Positions 35,931 through 44,958 of a stretch of DNA of 52,634 bases are shown here, one piece after another. This DNA comes from CAJXZP01 sp963974475 (GTDB lineage: Bacteria > Bacteroidota > Bacteroidia > Flavobacteriales_G > Salibacteraceae). Below the pieces are notes generated by a model that saw nothing but the letters and a program-made list of their open reading frames with translations, was not told the origin of the DNA and did not search any database. Positions within the stretch are counted from its first letter, which is position 1, and each line of letters starts with the position of its first letter. The stretch covers positions 1 to 52,634 of the forward strand of contig CAXBCR010000024.1 in NCBI GenBank assembly GCA_963974475.1, given 5' to 3'. Position numbers and translations under genes: made by a program.

Positions 35931-36081
35931 GCAAGGAGGGACGTATATAAACTGAGTTTGATTAATATTAACCTAACAGCACATTCGCCAATAGAATAAT
36001 TCAAACTCCATTTCTCAAAAGCCTTTTAAACAACACTATTTTCAAGACTTTTGATAAATCAAATTCACCCAATTCGGGATA

Positions 36082-36867
36082 TCAGGTGTTTTTTTGCCAA
36101 AAACTTGTTTGAGAAACATACAAGCCCATTGGGGTGTATCCTGTAAAACGTTCTCTTTTATATAACGAGTCTAAGAAAACTCCGCCTGGCCAATTATTCG
36201 GATGGTCAGAATTGTCTAGCACAATCCATCCCCCTTCTTTCAATTTGGATAAGGAATGAATAATGCACTCGTTTCTATTGTTATAATCGTTAGAACTATC
36301 TACAAAAATCACATCAAAAGATTCTTCTCGTAAGGTGTCTATGTATTCCATAGTATCCTGTTTTTCGGATAATTTAAAATCAAAAAATCGCATCAATTCT
36401 GCATCAAAATGCGAATGATCAATAAATTCTTTCACGGCATTTGCCCAAGTAGGTGAATGTTCAATGCTCATTAGTCTCGCCTCTTGCTTCAAAAACCATA
36501 AGGTAGAATTACCCGACCCAAATTCCAGTACCTTGTCGTAAGGCGTTAATATTTGGGCTAGTTTTTCAATAGCCTCAAATACAATAAATGGCAAGGGCTG
36601 CTTAATAATGTAATTTTCACGCGATTCGATATACGTTTTTATTGCTGGAATAATGTATTTAGTTGAATTCCAGCTTGGTAAATTTCCGTCAAAGTCCTTT
36701 ACTCGGATAGGCGATTCTACAAAAAAATCATTGTATTTGTCGGTCCAAGACACCAAGTAATTTCCAAATAGTTTATCGTAACTATGTGCATAATACGTGT
36801 TTGCCGGAGCATTTACAAGTCCATTTACTACTTGTGCTTTTTGCGATGATTGTATAGAATATTTCAT
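36082..36867 (-). CDS. Class I SAM-dependent methyltransferase
   Basis: The 261-residue protein has a Rossmann methyltransferase core. LEFGSGNSTLWFLKQEARLM is motif I (SAM glycine loop) with the acidic follow-up MSIEH, SFDVIFVDSSNDYN is motif IV, and KEGGWIVLDNSDHPNNW is motif VI. It is the last gene of the exopolysaccharide block 3, separated by 91 bp from the WecA-like gene. It may methylate a sugar residue or glycan end, but the acceptor is not shown by the sequence. Confidence 0.82.
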   Translation of the reverse strand: MKYSIQSSQKAQVVNGLVNAPANTYYAHSYDKLFGNYLVSWTDKYNDFFVESPIRVKDFDGNLPSWNSTKYIIPAIKTYIESRENYIIKQPLPFIVFEAIEKLAQILTPYDKVLEFGSGNSTLWFLKQEARLMSIEHSPTWANAVKEFIDHSHFDAELMRFFDFKLSEKQDTMEYIDTLREESFDVIFVDSSNDYNNRNECIIHSLSKLKEGGWIVLDNSDHPNNWPGGVFLDSLYKRERFTGYTPMGLYVSQTSFWQKNT

Positions 36868-36958
36868 AATTCGTAGTTATTTAGTTTACTGAAAGATTAC
36901 CGTTTCATTTTTATTGTTCTTTTCATAAGAGTGTGAATTCTTCCATTGACTCTTGTTC

Positions 36959-38059
36959 TCATTCTTTTGTTAATTCAAGGTGCTTTACATTTTCAAGTTT
37001 CTTAATATTCCCTTTCCATAAATCAATACTATTCGTAACCTGAACCAGGTTTGAAACCATTCTATACAAAAACAATATTGAAATCACCGTAAATGTCATG
37101 CTGAAAAATGTTCCAAATAATAGACTCACAGAAACGAGTCCAAAAGCAATTAGAATAATAAAAAGACTCGCCATTTTATGTTTAAAACCGAGGTTAATAA
37201 TCAAATGATGAAAATGGGTCTTGTCTGCTTTAAAAGGACTGTAACCATTTTTTAATCGATTTTTATATACCCGTAAAGAATCTGCCACAGGGAAACTTAG
37301 AACGCCAATTACTACCGATAAAGTAACGGTTATATTGGAGGTTTGATGCGCTGCTTGAATTAACATGATTCCGGAGACTACTAATACGAATCCAAAAAAC
37401 AGAGATCCTGCATCACCCATAAATACTTTTTTGGAATTGGACAAATTGTATCGTAAAAACCCAAATAACCCGCCAACTAAGGATGCAAAAAAGACGAGTA
37501 AAAAATACTGACCTACCATAAATGCGATGATAGAATAAGCCGTAAGCCCAATAATGGCAATACCAGCGGCAAGGCCATCAATACCATCCATTAGGTTAAA
37601 AGAATTTACAACGCCCACGATTACAATCATGGTAAGGGTATTTTGAATAACTCCAGGCAATTCATGGATTCCAAAAACACCAAAAAATGATTCTATTCTA
37701 ACTCCACTATTAATAACATAATACGCTAATAATACTTGTAAAATGAGTTTCACTTTGGAGTTTACATTGATTTTATCATCTACTATACCAATAGTCAGTA
37801 AAACCAAAGAGCCAAAGAGCAATACAAAAAATTCATTCATATACTCCTGGATTCCAGGCACAAATAATAAGGCCGAGAATGAACCAAAAACAATAGCCAT
37901 TCCACCTACCAAAGGAACAGGGACCTTGTGCACCTTACGCGCATTGGGAGCATCCTGCAAATTCACTTTTTTGGCTACAAATTTTAAGATTGGAACCAGT
38001 AGTAAAACAAATACAAATGATAATACTTGTATTTCTAAATAGTCGTAATAATTGTTCAT
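36959..38059 (-). CDS. MraY/WecA-like undecaprenyl-phosphate sugar-1-P transferase
   Basis: The 366-residue protein has about 11 membrane helices. Motifs include NARKVHKVPVPLVGGMAIVFG, DDKINVNSKVKL, VNSFNLMDGIDGLAAG (catalytic aspartates), FMGDAGSLFFGF and KTHFHHLII (HxHH). This is the polyprenyl-P N-acetylhexosamine-1-P transferase family that starts glycan repeat units on undecaprenyl phosphate at the inner membrane. No PglC/WcaJ-type initiator was found in the locus, so this gene probably starts the repeat. It lies 15 bases after the DUF1972-type transferase gene. Confidence 0.93.
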   Translation of the reverse strand: MNNYYDYLEIQVLSFVFVLLLVPILKFVAKKVNLQDAPNARKVHKVPVPLVGGMAIVFGSFSALLFVPGIQEYMNEFFVLLFGSLVLLTIGIVDDKINVNSKVKLILQVLLAYYVINSGVRIESFFGVFGIHELPGVIQNTLTMIVIVGVVNSFNLMDGIDGLAAGIAIIGLTAYSIIAFMVGQYFLLVFFASLVGGLFGFLRYNLSNSKKVFMGDAGSLFFGFVLVVSGIMLIQAAHQTSNITVTLSVVIGVLSFPVADSLRVYKNRLKNGYSPFKADKTHFHHLIINLGFKHKMASLFIILIAFGLVSVSLLFGTFFSMTFTVISILFLYRMVSNLVQVTNSIDLWKGNIKKLENVKHLELTKE

Positions 38060-38074
38060 GGTAGTAGGTATTAT

Positions 38075-39283
38075 TTATTCATAAAAAGACTGATGGTATT
38101 TTAAATGTCCTAAATTATAATTGATTAGTGTGGGGAGGCCCATTGTGGTAAGCCCAGAATTAATTGATTTTTTATGCTTGATGGTAAGTACTTCCACAAA
38201 TAACTGGTCGTATTTTGCCGCTACCACTTCCCATGTATATCTCCTCATAGCAATTGATTTCATGGATTCGCCCATGTCATGAAGAGTTTTGTAAGAACAT
38301 GATAAGACTCCTTTCTTCAATGATTCATGATTCCTGAAATAGAACGCTTTATCTTCGGTAGTCACTCTATTATAAGATACGTCAAAAGCCATAATGGGTA
38401 GCCCGAGATACATGGCTTCAACCAATGAAGGATTGGTTCCTCCAGCGGAATGACCATGAATATACATAAGCGCATTACCTCTAATTACATCCAGTTTGCG
38501 CTGGTCATAAATAGGATCAAGCAACAAGATATTAGCAAAGTTGCTAAACTGCTCTTTTAAATGAATTCCGTATTCACTATTGGTCCAATTACCTACAATG
38601 ACAAGAAAATATTTTGGGAGTTGAGAAAATGCTTTCAATATTTCATGAATGTTATTTTCGGGTTCAATTCTACATACGGTAAAAGCATAAGTACTTTTTA
38701 AAAATGGAAACTCTTTTCGGTCTTTGACGGTAGGGTTTACTTTAAAGGTATGATCCGCTCCGTATTCTATAATTCTGCTCAAACTGCCATAGCGCATGGC
38801 GGTATAATTTTGAATAGATTCATTATCTGAAATATCAATATGCGAATATTTTACGGCTAAATACTCTGCCCAAAACAGGTAACTTTTAGCGAAAAAGTTC
38901 CATTTGGCTCGTTTCCACTCAATACCGTCAATGGAAATAATAATTCTTTTATTGGTAAATAGTTTCACAAAAGGCAACATAAAAGCACCCGATACACCCA
39001 AGATTAATAGTACATCCGCATAGAATAATGCGTGTAAAATTGAGATAGCATCATATAAAATGCTTTGAATTCCATTCGCTTTTAAGGGAATGAAAAATAA
39101 TTTCGCATTACGATAATATGGTTTACGTGTTTCTTTTTTATAGGCTAACCCAGAACAGTAAACAGACAAATCATAATCGTTATCTAAATTTTCAATTAGA
39201 TGTTCGGTCAAAGTTTCAAACCCACCATATTTAGCGGGAACTCCAACCGTACCAATTATTGCTATTTTGTTTTTCTTGCTCAT
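38075..39283 (-). CDS. Glycosyltransferase, DUF1972/GT4 (WchF-like)
   Basis: The 402-residue GT-B enzyme has the DUF1972 N-terminal signature KIAIIGTVGVPAKYGGFETL and a GT4 C-terminal domain (FTVCRIEPENNIHEILKAFS, YIHGHSAGGTNPSLVEAMYL). DUF1972 proteins include beta-1,4-rhamnosyltransferases that add the second sugar of repeat units. Rhamnose specificity is only a family suggestion. It is the first gene of block 3. The shared 17-bp palindrome lies about 104 bases upstream, inside the 3' end of the preceding gene. Confidence 0.9.
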   Translation of the reverse strand: MSKKNKIAIIGTVGVPAKYGGFETLTEHLIENLDNDYDLSVYCSGLAYKKETRKPYYRNAKLFFIPLKANGIQSILYDAISILHALFYADVLLILGVSGAFMLPFVKLFTNKRIIISIDGIEWKRAKWNFFAKSYLFWAEYLAVKYSHIDISDNESIQNYTAMRYGSLSRIIEYGADHTFKVNPTVKDRKEFPFLKSTYAFTVCRIEPENNIHEILKAFSQLPKYFLVIVGNWTNSEYGIHLKEQFSNFANILLLDPIYDQRKLDVIRGNALMYIHGHSAGGTNPSLVEAMYLGLPIMAFDVSYNRVTTEDKAFYFRNHESLKKGVLSCSYKTLHDMGESMKSIAMRRYTWEVVAAKYDQLFVEVLTIKHKKSINSGLTTMGLPTLINYNLGHLKYHQSFYE

Positions 39284-39371
39284 TTGTAATTTCGCTACAC
39301 ATGGAGGCTATTCAACCACCGCTCCAAAAATTTAAAATTCTATTTATCAGCTAATTAACAGTATTTTCAAA

Positions 39372-40496
39372 TTAGACTTTTCCAAAATTTGGAATAATAT
39401 TCCAAGCTGATTCCCCTTCCTTCACTAGGTCAAGAATTTGAAAGCTTTTAAAGCCAAACGTATCTTCATTGTAATTTCTAATTTTTGCAATCGAATTTTC
39501 TTTCATCACATCATATCCGTGATGATTATGCAAAATTTGATTCAATCGATAATTCAATTCATGGCTATTATGACTGTCCACTAGGAAGCCATTATAGTTC
39601 TCTTCCACCAATTCGGTAATGCCACCCTGAGGCGGAACTATGGCCGGTAATCCGTAAGCCATTCCTTCAATAATCGTGAGTCCGAAGGTTTCTAACCACC
39701 GATCAGTCCACGACAAATTAAGTATTACATCTGCCCATTGATAAAATGGATGTAAGTTGGTTTGAGTGCTGAAAATCTTCAAATTTTTTGGCAATGTTTC
39801 TTTATCGAAATAAGCGTCAATATCCTGTTGGTGCGCATTTAATACCATTTTAAAGTTAAATTTAGGATTATTATGCGCTAACGCTTTAAACTCATTCACC
39901 CCTTTGTAATCCTTCAGAGAACATACCATCAACACATTATCGTAATTGGTTTTGGTGATGCGATTGGCCATTGCTTCATTTAAAAAGCCTTCTTCAATGG
40001 CATTATACAAAATGTGCGTTTTATGGTTTGGAAATGGCTCTTGAGCAGCTAAAAATCGAGATACATAAATAACATCATTGGCTGCCCATTTAGCTACGCC
40101 AAACAAAAACCTTTTAAGAATAGGTGGGTTTACACTTGTTTCGTGCAAATGATAGATAACCCTACACCCTTTTAATTTTCCTAAAAAAGCTGCCCCAAAT
40201 GGTAATACGGTATTAATGTAAATAATATCCTCTTTTTTGACTTCCGCTAGAAACTGAAAAATCAATCGGATTTGACTTAACACTAGATTTACTAACCGCA
40301 GCACCCGATTTTCGGCCCATTGGTAGGTAAAAAAACGGGCATGCACGTGTTCAATATTGGTTAGAAAACCTTGATTACCTTTACTGGTCACCAAATGAAC
40401 TTCAATGTTGTTTTTGGTCCACGATTTTGCCAATTGCATCAGTACCTTGGGACTTCCGCTGTAGTCATTTAACAAATGGAATGCGTAAATTTTCAT
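39372..40496 (-). CDS. Glycosyltransferase family 4
   Basis: The product is about 374 residues from the start at 40496 (MKIYAFHLLNDYSGSPKVLM), 4 bases after the upstream stop. An ATG at 40514 would overlap the previous gene by 14 bases. GT-B fold: the N-terminal glycine loop NDYSGSPKVLMQLAKSW, the C-terminal LMVCSLKDYKGVNEFKALAH and FGLTIIEGMAYGLPAIVPPQGG (the E-x7-E type retaining GT4 motif). The last codons overlap the palindrome TTCCAAAATTTGGAA. Donor and acceptor are unknown. Confidence 0.9.
   Translation of the reverse strand: MKIYAFHLLNDYSGSPKVLMQLAKSWTKNNIEVHLVTSKGNQGFLTNIEHVHARFFTYQWAENRVLRLVNLVLSQIRLIFQFLAEVKKEDIIYINTVLPFGAAFLGKLKGCRVIYHLHETSVNPPILKRFLFGVAKWAANDVIYVSRFLAAQEPFPNHKTHILYNAIEEGFLNEAMANRITKTNYDNVLMVCSLKDYKGVNEFKALAHNNPKFNFKMVLNAHQQDIDAYFDKETLPKNLKIFSTQTNLHPFYQWADVILNLSWTDRWLETFGLTIIEGMAYGLPAIVPPQGGITELVEENYNGFLVDSHNSHELNYRLNQILHNHHGYDVMKENSIAKIRNYNEDTFGFKSFQILDLVKEGESAWNIIPNFGKV
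39378..39394. promoter_or_regulatory. Shared palindrome, copy C (before block 3)
   Basis: On the minus strand the sequence is TTCCAAATTTTGGAAAA, containing the 15-bp palindrome TTCCAAA-T-TTTGGAA. It is identical to copies A and B. It lies about 104 bases upstream of the DUF1972 transferase start, within the end of the preceding coding region. Confidence 0.6.
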
Positions 40497-40500
40497 GGTA

Positions 40501-41730
40501 TTATAGTTTAGCATAAATGAGTTTTAACGCATCTCCGCGTTTGTCCCATTTAAAATTCGTTTCATATCTTAATCGAGCTGCAGCACTCATTTTATCGCGT
40601 AAAGAAAGATTGGAGTGCAATGCTGAAATTGCTACTGTTAGGTTGGAAACCGTTTTTTCATACCCCTGTAGTTCAATGGCAAAACCACAAGTGGCATCAA
40701 TAAACTCCCCGGGTCCCGAGTTATTTAAACAGATTACCGGAAGTCCAAACGACATGGCTTCAGAAACAACCATACCAGCACCTTCATGCGATGGAAATAT
40801 AAATACAGAAGCAATTTCATACCATTTCAACAAGTCTTTTCGGTCTATCCAATCAATAAACGTTACATAAGCCGACACCCCATTTTCACGAGCCATTTGC
40901 ACGTATAAATCACGTTCGGGGCCACTACCAATAATAACCAACTCACAATTTGATTTATCGGTTTCATTCAACGTTTTCATAAATCTAGCAAAGGCCAGAA
41001 TGGTTAAATCAAACCCTTTTAAAGGCACTAATCTGCCCACGGATATAAGCGTAAATTTAGCGTGAGAATCACGCTTTTGGCATCCAAAATCTTCGGTTGC
41101 TACCGAAGGCATAATACTGTAATCGTTTGCATGTAAATCCAACACTTGAGCAACCGAATTATTCATACAGAAAATATGGTCGGCTGTTTTTACGGTATTA
41201 TTTAAGGACATGGAGTATTTCCAAAAATAGGATTTGACATTCCATGACAATTGTTCTTTTAAACGATTTGTCCAACGATAAGCGGATAAATATTGGCTTG
41301 GAATAATAGGATGGTGACCGATAGGCCCCCAAACCACAGGTTTGTTTAGCCTCCATAAATAACTAGGTGTCCAATCGTTATGAAAGTTTAGGTTGTGCGC
41401 TATGTCAAATTCAAAATGCTTGTTCTCAATAAACTCTACCACTTCCTTTTGCCACATCCAGTAATACAACATGGCACCACGGCCGCCATTTTTCCAAAAG
41501 CGCATCCAATAAGGCGTATCAAAATACACAAACCTTATGTTGGCATACACCTCATCCGGGTTTTCAGCCATGTACTTATCTATGAGCGGTTGGTTGTTTT
41601 CGCGCGTTATCGCAATCACTTTATGAAACCGCGCTATTTGACATACAAAATTCCAACCCATTCCATCTTCCGAACCTTTGTACGGATTAATGGCATAAGC
41701 TGTGGCCAATATGGTTTTAGGGTTATTCAT
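40501..41730 (-). CDS. Glycosyltransferase family 4
   Basis: The 409-residue GT-B enzyme opens with TILATAYAINPYKGSEDGMG (donor-domain loop with the conserved Gly-Ser-Glu). Its C-terminal GT4 domain has FTLISVGRLVPLKGFDLTIL, CELVIIGSGPERD and SHEGAGMVVSEAMSFGLPV (EX7E). It lies downstream of the acyltransferase gene, overlapping it by 8 bases, and directly upstream of another GT4 gene. It is part of the repeat-unit assembly on the cytosolic face. The sugar specificity is unknown. Confidence 0.92.
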   Translation of the reverse strand: MNNPKTILATAYAINPYKGSEDGMGWNFVCQIARFHKVIAITRENNQPLIDKYMAENPDEVYANIRFVYFDTPYWMRFWKNGGRGAMLYYWMWQKEVVEFIENKHFEFDIAHNLNFHNDWTPSYLWRLNKPVVWGPIGHHPIIPSQYLSAYRWTNRLKEQLSWNVKSYFWKYSMSLNNTVKTADHIFCMNNSVAQVLDLHANDYSIMPSVATEDFGCQKRDSHAKFTLISVGRLVPLKGFDLTILAFARFMKTLNETDKSNCELVIIGSGPERDLYVQMARENGVSAYVTFIDWIDRKDLLKWYEIASVFIFPSHEGAGMVVSEAMSFGLPVICLNNSGPGEFIDATCGFAIELQGYEKTVSNLTVAISALHSNLSLRDKMSAAARLRYETNFKWDKRGDALKLIYAKL

Positions 41731-42415
41731 TTCTCATTTTTAAAAGCTTAGCAGGTACCCCACCAATAATACTATTTGCCGGAAATGATTTATTAACCAC
41801 TGCGCCTGCAGCGATAATCGAACCTGCTCCAATTTCTACATTATCTAAAATGGTCACTTTACTGCCAATCCAGCAATTAGCGCCAATTTTTATTCCTTTT
41901 CTTACCACACCTTGCAACCGTATTTCGGTTGCTAAATCTGCGTGATTATGATTTTCTGGATGACAGCTAAAATACTGTCCCACAATACATGAATCGCCTA
42001 TTAGGAGACCGCCACAACCTCCTAAATAAGCAAATTCACCAATACCTACATTATTACCAATGGTGATAAACTCACCCAGGTTATTGAAAGAGGTGGATAC
42101 CACCACTCTACTATAATCACCTATACCCACATTGTTTCCGAAGGTTACTCCGATATTACCCAAAGCACTTACATACACGTGATTACCTAATTTCAAAAAT
42201 TTACCGAAATGAATTCTAGTTGCATTAAACAACCTAACGTTGCGACCTAACATGGCCCATTTGGGCAATTTACCGCTAACCAAAAAACGAAACCCGCGCA
42301 CAAGGCTCCAAAATTGAATCCACACAAATTGACACAAAGCGCCTGTATTGAGCGCAGGGTCAAATCGGAAATTTGGATTCCTTTTCTGAATAATAATTTC
42401 GAATATTCGTTTCAT
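41723..42415 (-). CDS. Hexapeptide-repeat (LbH) acyltransferase
   Basis: The 230-residue protein has left-handed beta-helix repeats through most of its length (GNHVYVSALGNIGVTFGNNV, GIGDYSRVVVS, GNNVGIGEFAYLGGCGGLLI, GANCWIGSKVTILDNVEIGA, GSIIAAGAVVNKSFPANSII, GGVPAKLLK). The active-site histidine is probably in HPENHNHADL, as in serine/sugar O-acetyltransferases of the WcaF/Maa type. It likely O-acetylates a repeat-unit sugar. Its end overlaps the following GT4 gene by 8 bases, and it starts 10 bases after the 802-residue gene. Confidence 0.88.
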   Translation of the reverse strand: MKRIFEIIIQKRNPNFRFDPALNTGALCQFVWIQFWSLVRGFRFLVSGKLPKWAMLGRNVRLFNATRIHFGKFLKLGNHVYVSALGNIGVTFGNNVGIGDYSRVVVSTSFNNLGEFITIGNNVGIGEFAYLGGCGGLLIGDSCIVGQYFSCHPENHNHADLATEIRLQGVVRKGIKIGANCWIGSKVTILDNVEIGAGSIIAAGAVVNKSFPANSIIGGVPAKLLKMRNE

Positions 42416-42425
42416 AACTAATTAA

Positions 42426-44834
42426 TTAAGCCACTTCATTCATGGTTTTATTCATAATTAAATGAATGGTATTATTTAATTCAATGTTTTCAATTGAAAA
42501 ATGTTTTTGTATCGAACCCGTATCCAATTCTTTAAACAACTCCAAATAATCGTGAGTTAAAGCGGTTATGGTCTCTTTAGTCAGCTCTTTTTTACGCGAT
42601 AAAATCACTTCTGGGTCGGCAAACAAAAAGAAATTCAATTCGGGTTTAAATAATAATCGGTATCCTGCTTTTAACAATGCCTTCGGTAAAACGATGTTGC
42701 TTCGAAGGCTGTCGTTGATAAAATCAAAATAGTAGCGATCATATAAAACCACATAACCTCTTCGTAAGTATTTGACATTGATATAAAACTGACCCAAAAC
42801 ATAATCCAAGTAGTAATATGAAAACCGGAACATGGAATTCAAAAAGCTTTTGTTTTTTCCTTGACGAGGAAGCGTATTGGCCGCGTCTAATTCAGCTTGT
42901 GCTTTTCCTTTAACCCAGGCACTTAAAATGGGAAGAATAGATGGGCGATGACGCAAAACCACCACTTTTTTACGTAATTTTTTCTCAATTTCATAACGAA
43001 TAGATTCGATTACGGTTGATTTTCCAGCACCATCTACTCCACTGAAAGTGATGGTAATACCTTTGGTTTTAATCAGATGTTTCACCACATCAGTATAGTA
43101 TTTTAAACCTAAAACTAGGCGTTGGGCAAAACCATTTTCTTTTAGCGTTTTCAAGTAAGAAACCATTACCTCGTAATGCATTAAAGGTTTGGAATAGCTT
43201 TCATAAAGCACATGGTCCAACTCGCCTTTTCCATTTGCAAGGCTCAACTCATAAAGCATATACTTATCAGGTACTGCAGCATGATTTAACCCGTAAAACA
43301 GGGCAACGTATCGTGCGGCATCCAAATCAGTCATTCGTTTTACTCCAAAATAGTTTTGACTAGCTCGCTCAATAACTTGCTCGGCATTCATCATTACCAA
43401 TGACTTTCTGGATAATTGCCAGATTAAATCCATACTCAGCAAACTACCATCTTTACAGAAAAGTTGAATGGCATTCATGTGCGTTACTACATCGGTATGC
43501 ACAAACTGTACAAGCGGATGAACCTTTAAATAGTCAACCAGTGTATGTACCTCATTTTTACGGATACACACATCAATATCAGAATATTCACTTAAATGAT
43601 CGGGCAAAATATCCGGAAATTTTATAGTGGCATAATCTTTCGGCTGTAGGTAATCAAACACATCCATTATAACCAAAGAACGGTGCTCTTTGTAATCTTC
43701 TAAAGATTGGCTAATAGCTTGATTCCATGTGTTTATAAGCCAAAATATTTGGGTATGCCATTCAGCTTGTTGCGCATATAACGCCAAGTTATTCACCGTA
43801 TTTATTAATAGATACAACTTCAAATAAGCCGCTACCGAACGTTTAGGTGGAATATGTTCCGCTCCCAAAAAAGCGGAGGTTATTTGAGTGTCTATCATGG
43901 TCTTTATTGACTCCCAGGAAACTCGGTCTAGCAAAATCCCTTTTTGAATAAGAAAATGAAATGCATCAAATCCAATTGGCATATCTGTATGAGCTAATTC
44001 CCAATCATATACTGCCAATTTGTTGTTGCTTACGTACATGTTCCAAGGAGTAAAATCACCATGACTCATCGTGGTATCTACCTCCATAAACTTTAAACCA
44101 CGAGTCATCAAACGTAATTTTCGTACCAATCCATTTGGAATTCGGCAATCGGTTGATTTCTCTAGGGTTTCCAACTTATGGATTGTTTCTTTATAAATTG
44201 GAAGAGTGTTTAAAAAGGCTGATTGATGCGTTTTTTGTGCTAATTCTTTTAAAGCTTTGCTATGAAGCGGGGTAAATGACGTATTTCGGTTACCAAAAAT
44301 GGAAATATCTTCCAATTTCAAGGTAAATACATTTACTTTTTTTGCCTCAGGTAGTTGAATGGATTTTAAGTTTAATCGATTCAATTTAGCGATAACCGAT
44401 GCTTCATTATCAATTAATTCCAATGCATTTCTGGTACCAGCTACTTTATAAAAATACTTTTTACCAGCTACTTCTTCCACCACCAGCACTTTGTTATTAG
44501 GTCCTACCGTTCCGGTAAATAGAGCCCAATTAACACCCGTAAAATCTAGGATGAAATTGTTTTGTAGGTTTTTTGGTATCAATTTTACCTCTTCGGTAGT
44601 AAAAACCAGTTTTTGAAGGCGCATGAAGAAGATTATCCTCACCATCCAAGTAAACAATTGGGACCTTAATGAGGAGACAAGGTAGAAGTTTAGAAACAAA
44701 GGGTTAGTTGCATTTGCGTTACAAATCCAACGTGGGGTACCATCCCAATTTTTAATTACTAAAATAGTAACCGGGTCACTTTTTTCATTCGCTTGTTCTG
44801 ATAAAATGTGTAGTTGTGAAAGTATGCTTTTCAT
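42426..44834 (-). CDS. Three-domain protein: APH-like kinase, NTase-like, TMK-like
   Basis: The 802-residue cytosolic protein has three parts. Residues about 60-380 look like an aminoglycoside/choline phosphotransferase: FYKVAGTRNALELIDNEASV, Brenner motif HGDFTPWN at 258-265 and DWE at 277-279 for metal binding. Residues about 395-560 look like a nucleotidyltransferase-type domain, with YSDIDVCIRK (D419, D421). Residues about 590-795 form a thymidylate-kinase-like P-loop domain, with FSGVDGAGKST (K605) and a DRYYFD motif. I know no characterised protein with this order. It heads block 2, and the palindrome copy B and a leader hairpin precede it. Activation or phosphorylation of a glycan building block is inference. 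Confidence 0.8.
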   Translation of the reverse strand: MKSILSQLHILSEQANEKSDPVTILVIKNWDGTPRWICNANATNPLFLNFYLVSSLRSQLFTWMVRIIFFMRLQKLVFTTEEVKLIPKNLQNNFILDFTGVNWALFTGTVGPNNKVLVVEEVAGKKYFYKVAGTRNALELIDNEASVIAKLNRLNLKSIQLPEAKKVNVFTLKLEDISIFGNRNTSFTPLHSKALKELAQKTHQSAFLNTLPIYKETIHKLETLEKSTDCRIPNGLVRKLRLMTRGLKFMEVDTTMSHGDFTPWNMYVSNNKLAVYDWELAHTDMPIGFDAFHFLIQKGILLDRVSWESIKTMIDTQITSAFLGAEHIPPKRSVAAYLKLYLLINTVNNLALYAQQAEWHTQIFWLINTWNQAISQSLEDYKEHRSLVIMDVFDYLQPKDYATIKFPDILPDHLSEYSDIDVCIRKNEVHTLVDYLKVHPLVQFVHTDVVTHMNAIQLFCKDGSLLSMDLIWQLSRKSLVMMNAEQVIERASQNYFGVKRMTDLDAARYVALFYGLNHAAVPDKYMLYELSLANGKGELDHVLYESYSKPLMHYEVMVSYLKTLKENGFAQRLVLGLKYYTDVVKHLIKTKGITITFSGVDGAGKSTVIESIRYEIEKKLRKKVVVLRHRPSILPILSAWVKGKAQAELDAANTLPRQGKNKSFLNSMFRFSYYYLDYVLGQFYINVKYLRRGYVVLYDRYYFDFINDSLRSNIVLPKALLKAGYRLLFKPELNFFLFADPEVILSRKKELTKETITALTHDYLELFKELDTGSIQKHFSIENIELNNTIHLIMNKTMNEVA

Positions 44835-44840
44835 AGTAGT

Positions 44841-44873
44841 GATATTGAATTCTAATTGTGTGAATTCAATATC
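44841..44873 (-). promoter_or_regulatory. Leader dyad before the three-domain gene
   Basis: GATATTGAATTC (44841-44852) and GAATTCAATATC (44862-44873) are perfect 12-bp inverted repeats around a 9-base loop, ending six bases before the start codon. As RNA this would be a stable 12-pair hairpin covering the ribosome-entry region. As DNA it could be an operator. Confidence 0.6.
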
Positions 44874-44933
44874 ATTGCCAACTATATAACTAACGGGTTA
44901 TCAATTAGTTAATCAACTCATTAGTAAGGGTTA

Positions 44934-44950
44934 TTCCAAATTTTGGAAAA
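44934..44950. promoter_or_regulatory. Shared palindrome, copy B (before block 2)
   Basis: On the plus strand the sequence is TTCCAAATTTTGGAAAA, identical to copies A and C but in the opposite orientation relative to transcription. It lies about 107 bases upstream of the three-domain gene and 10 bases after the stop of the polymerase gene. Confidence 0.6.
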
Positions 44951-44958
44951 TTATTTAC

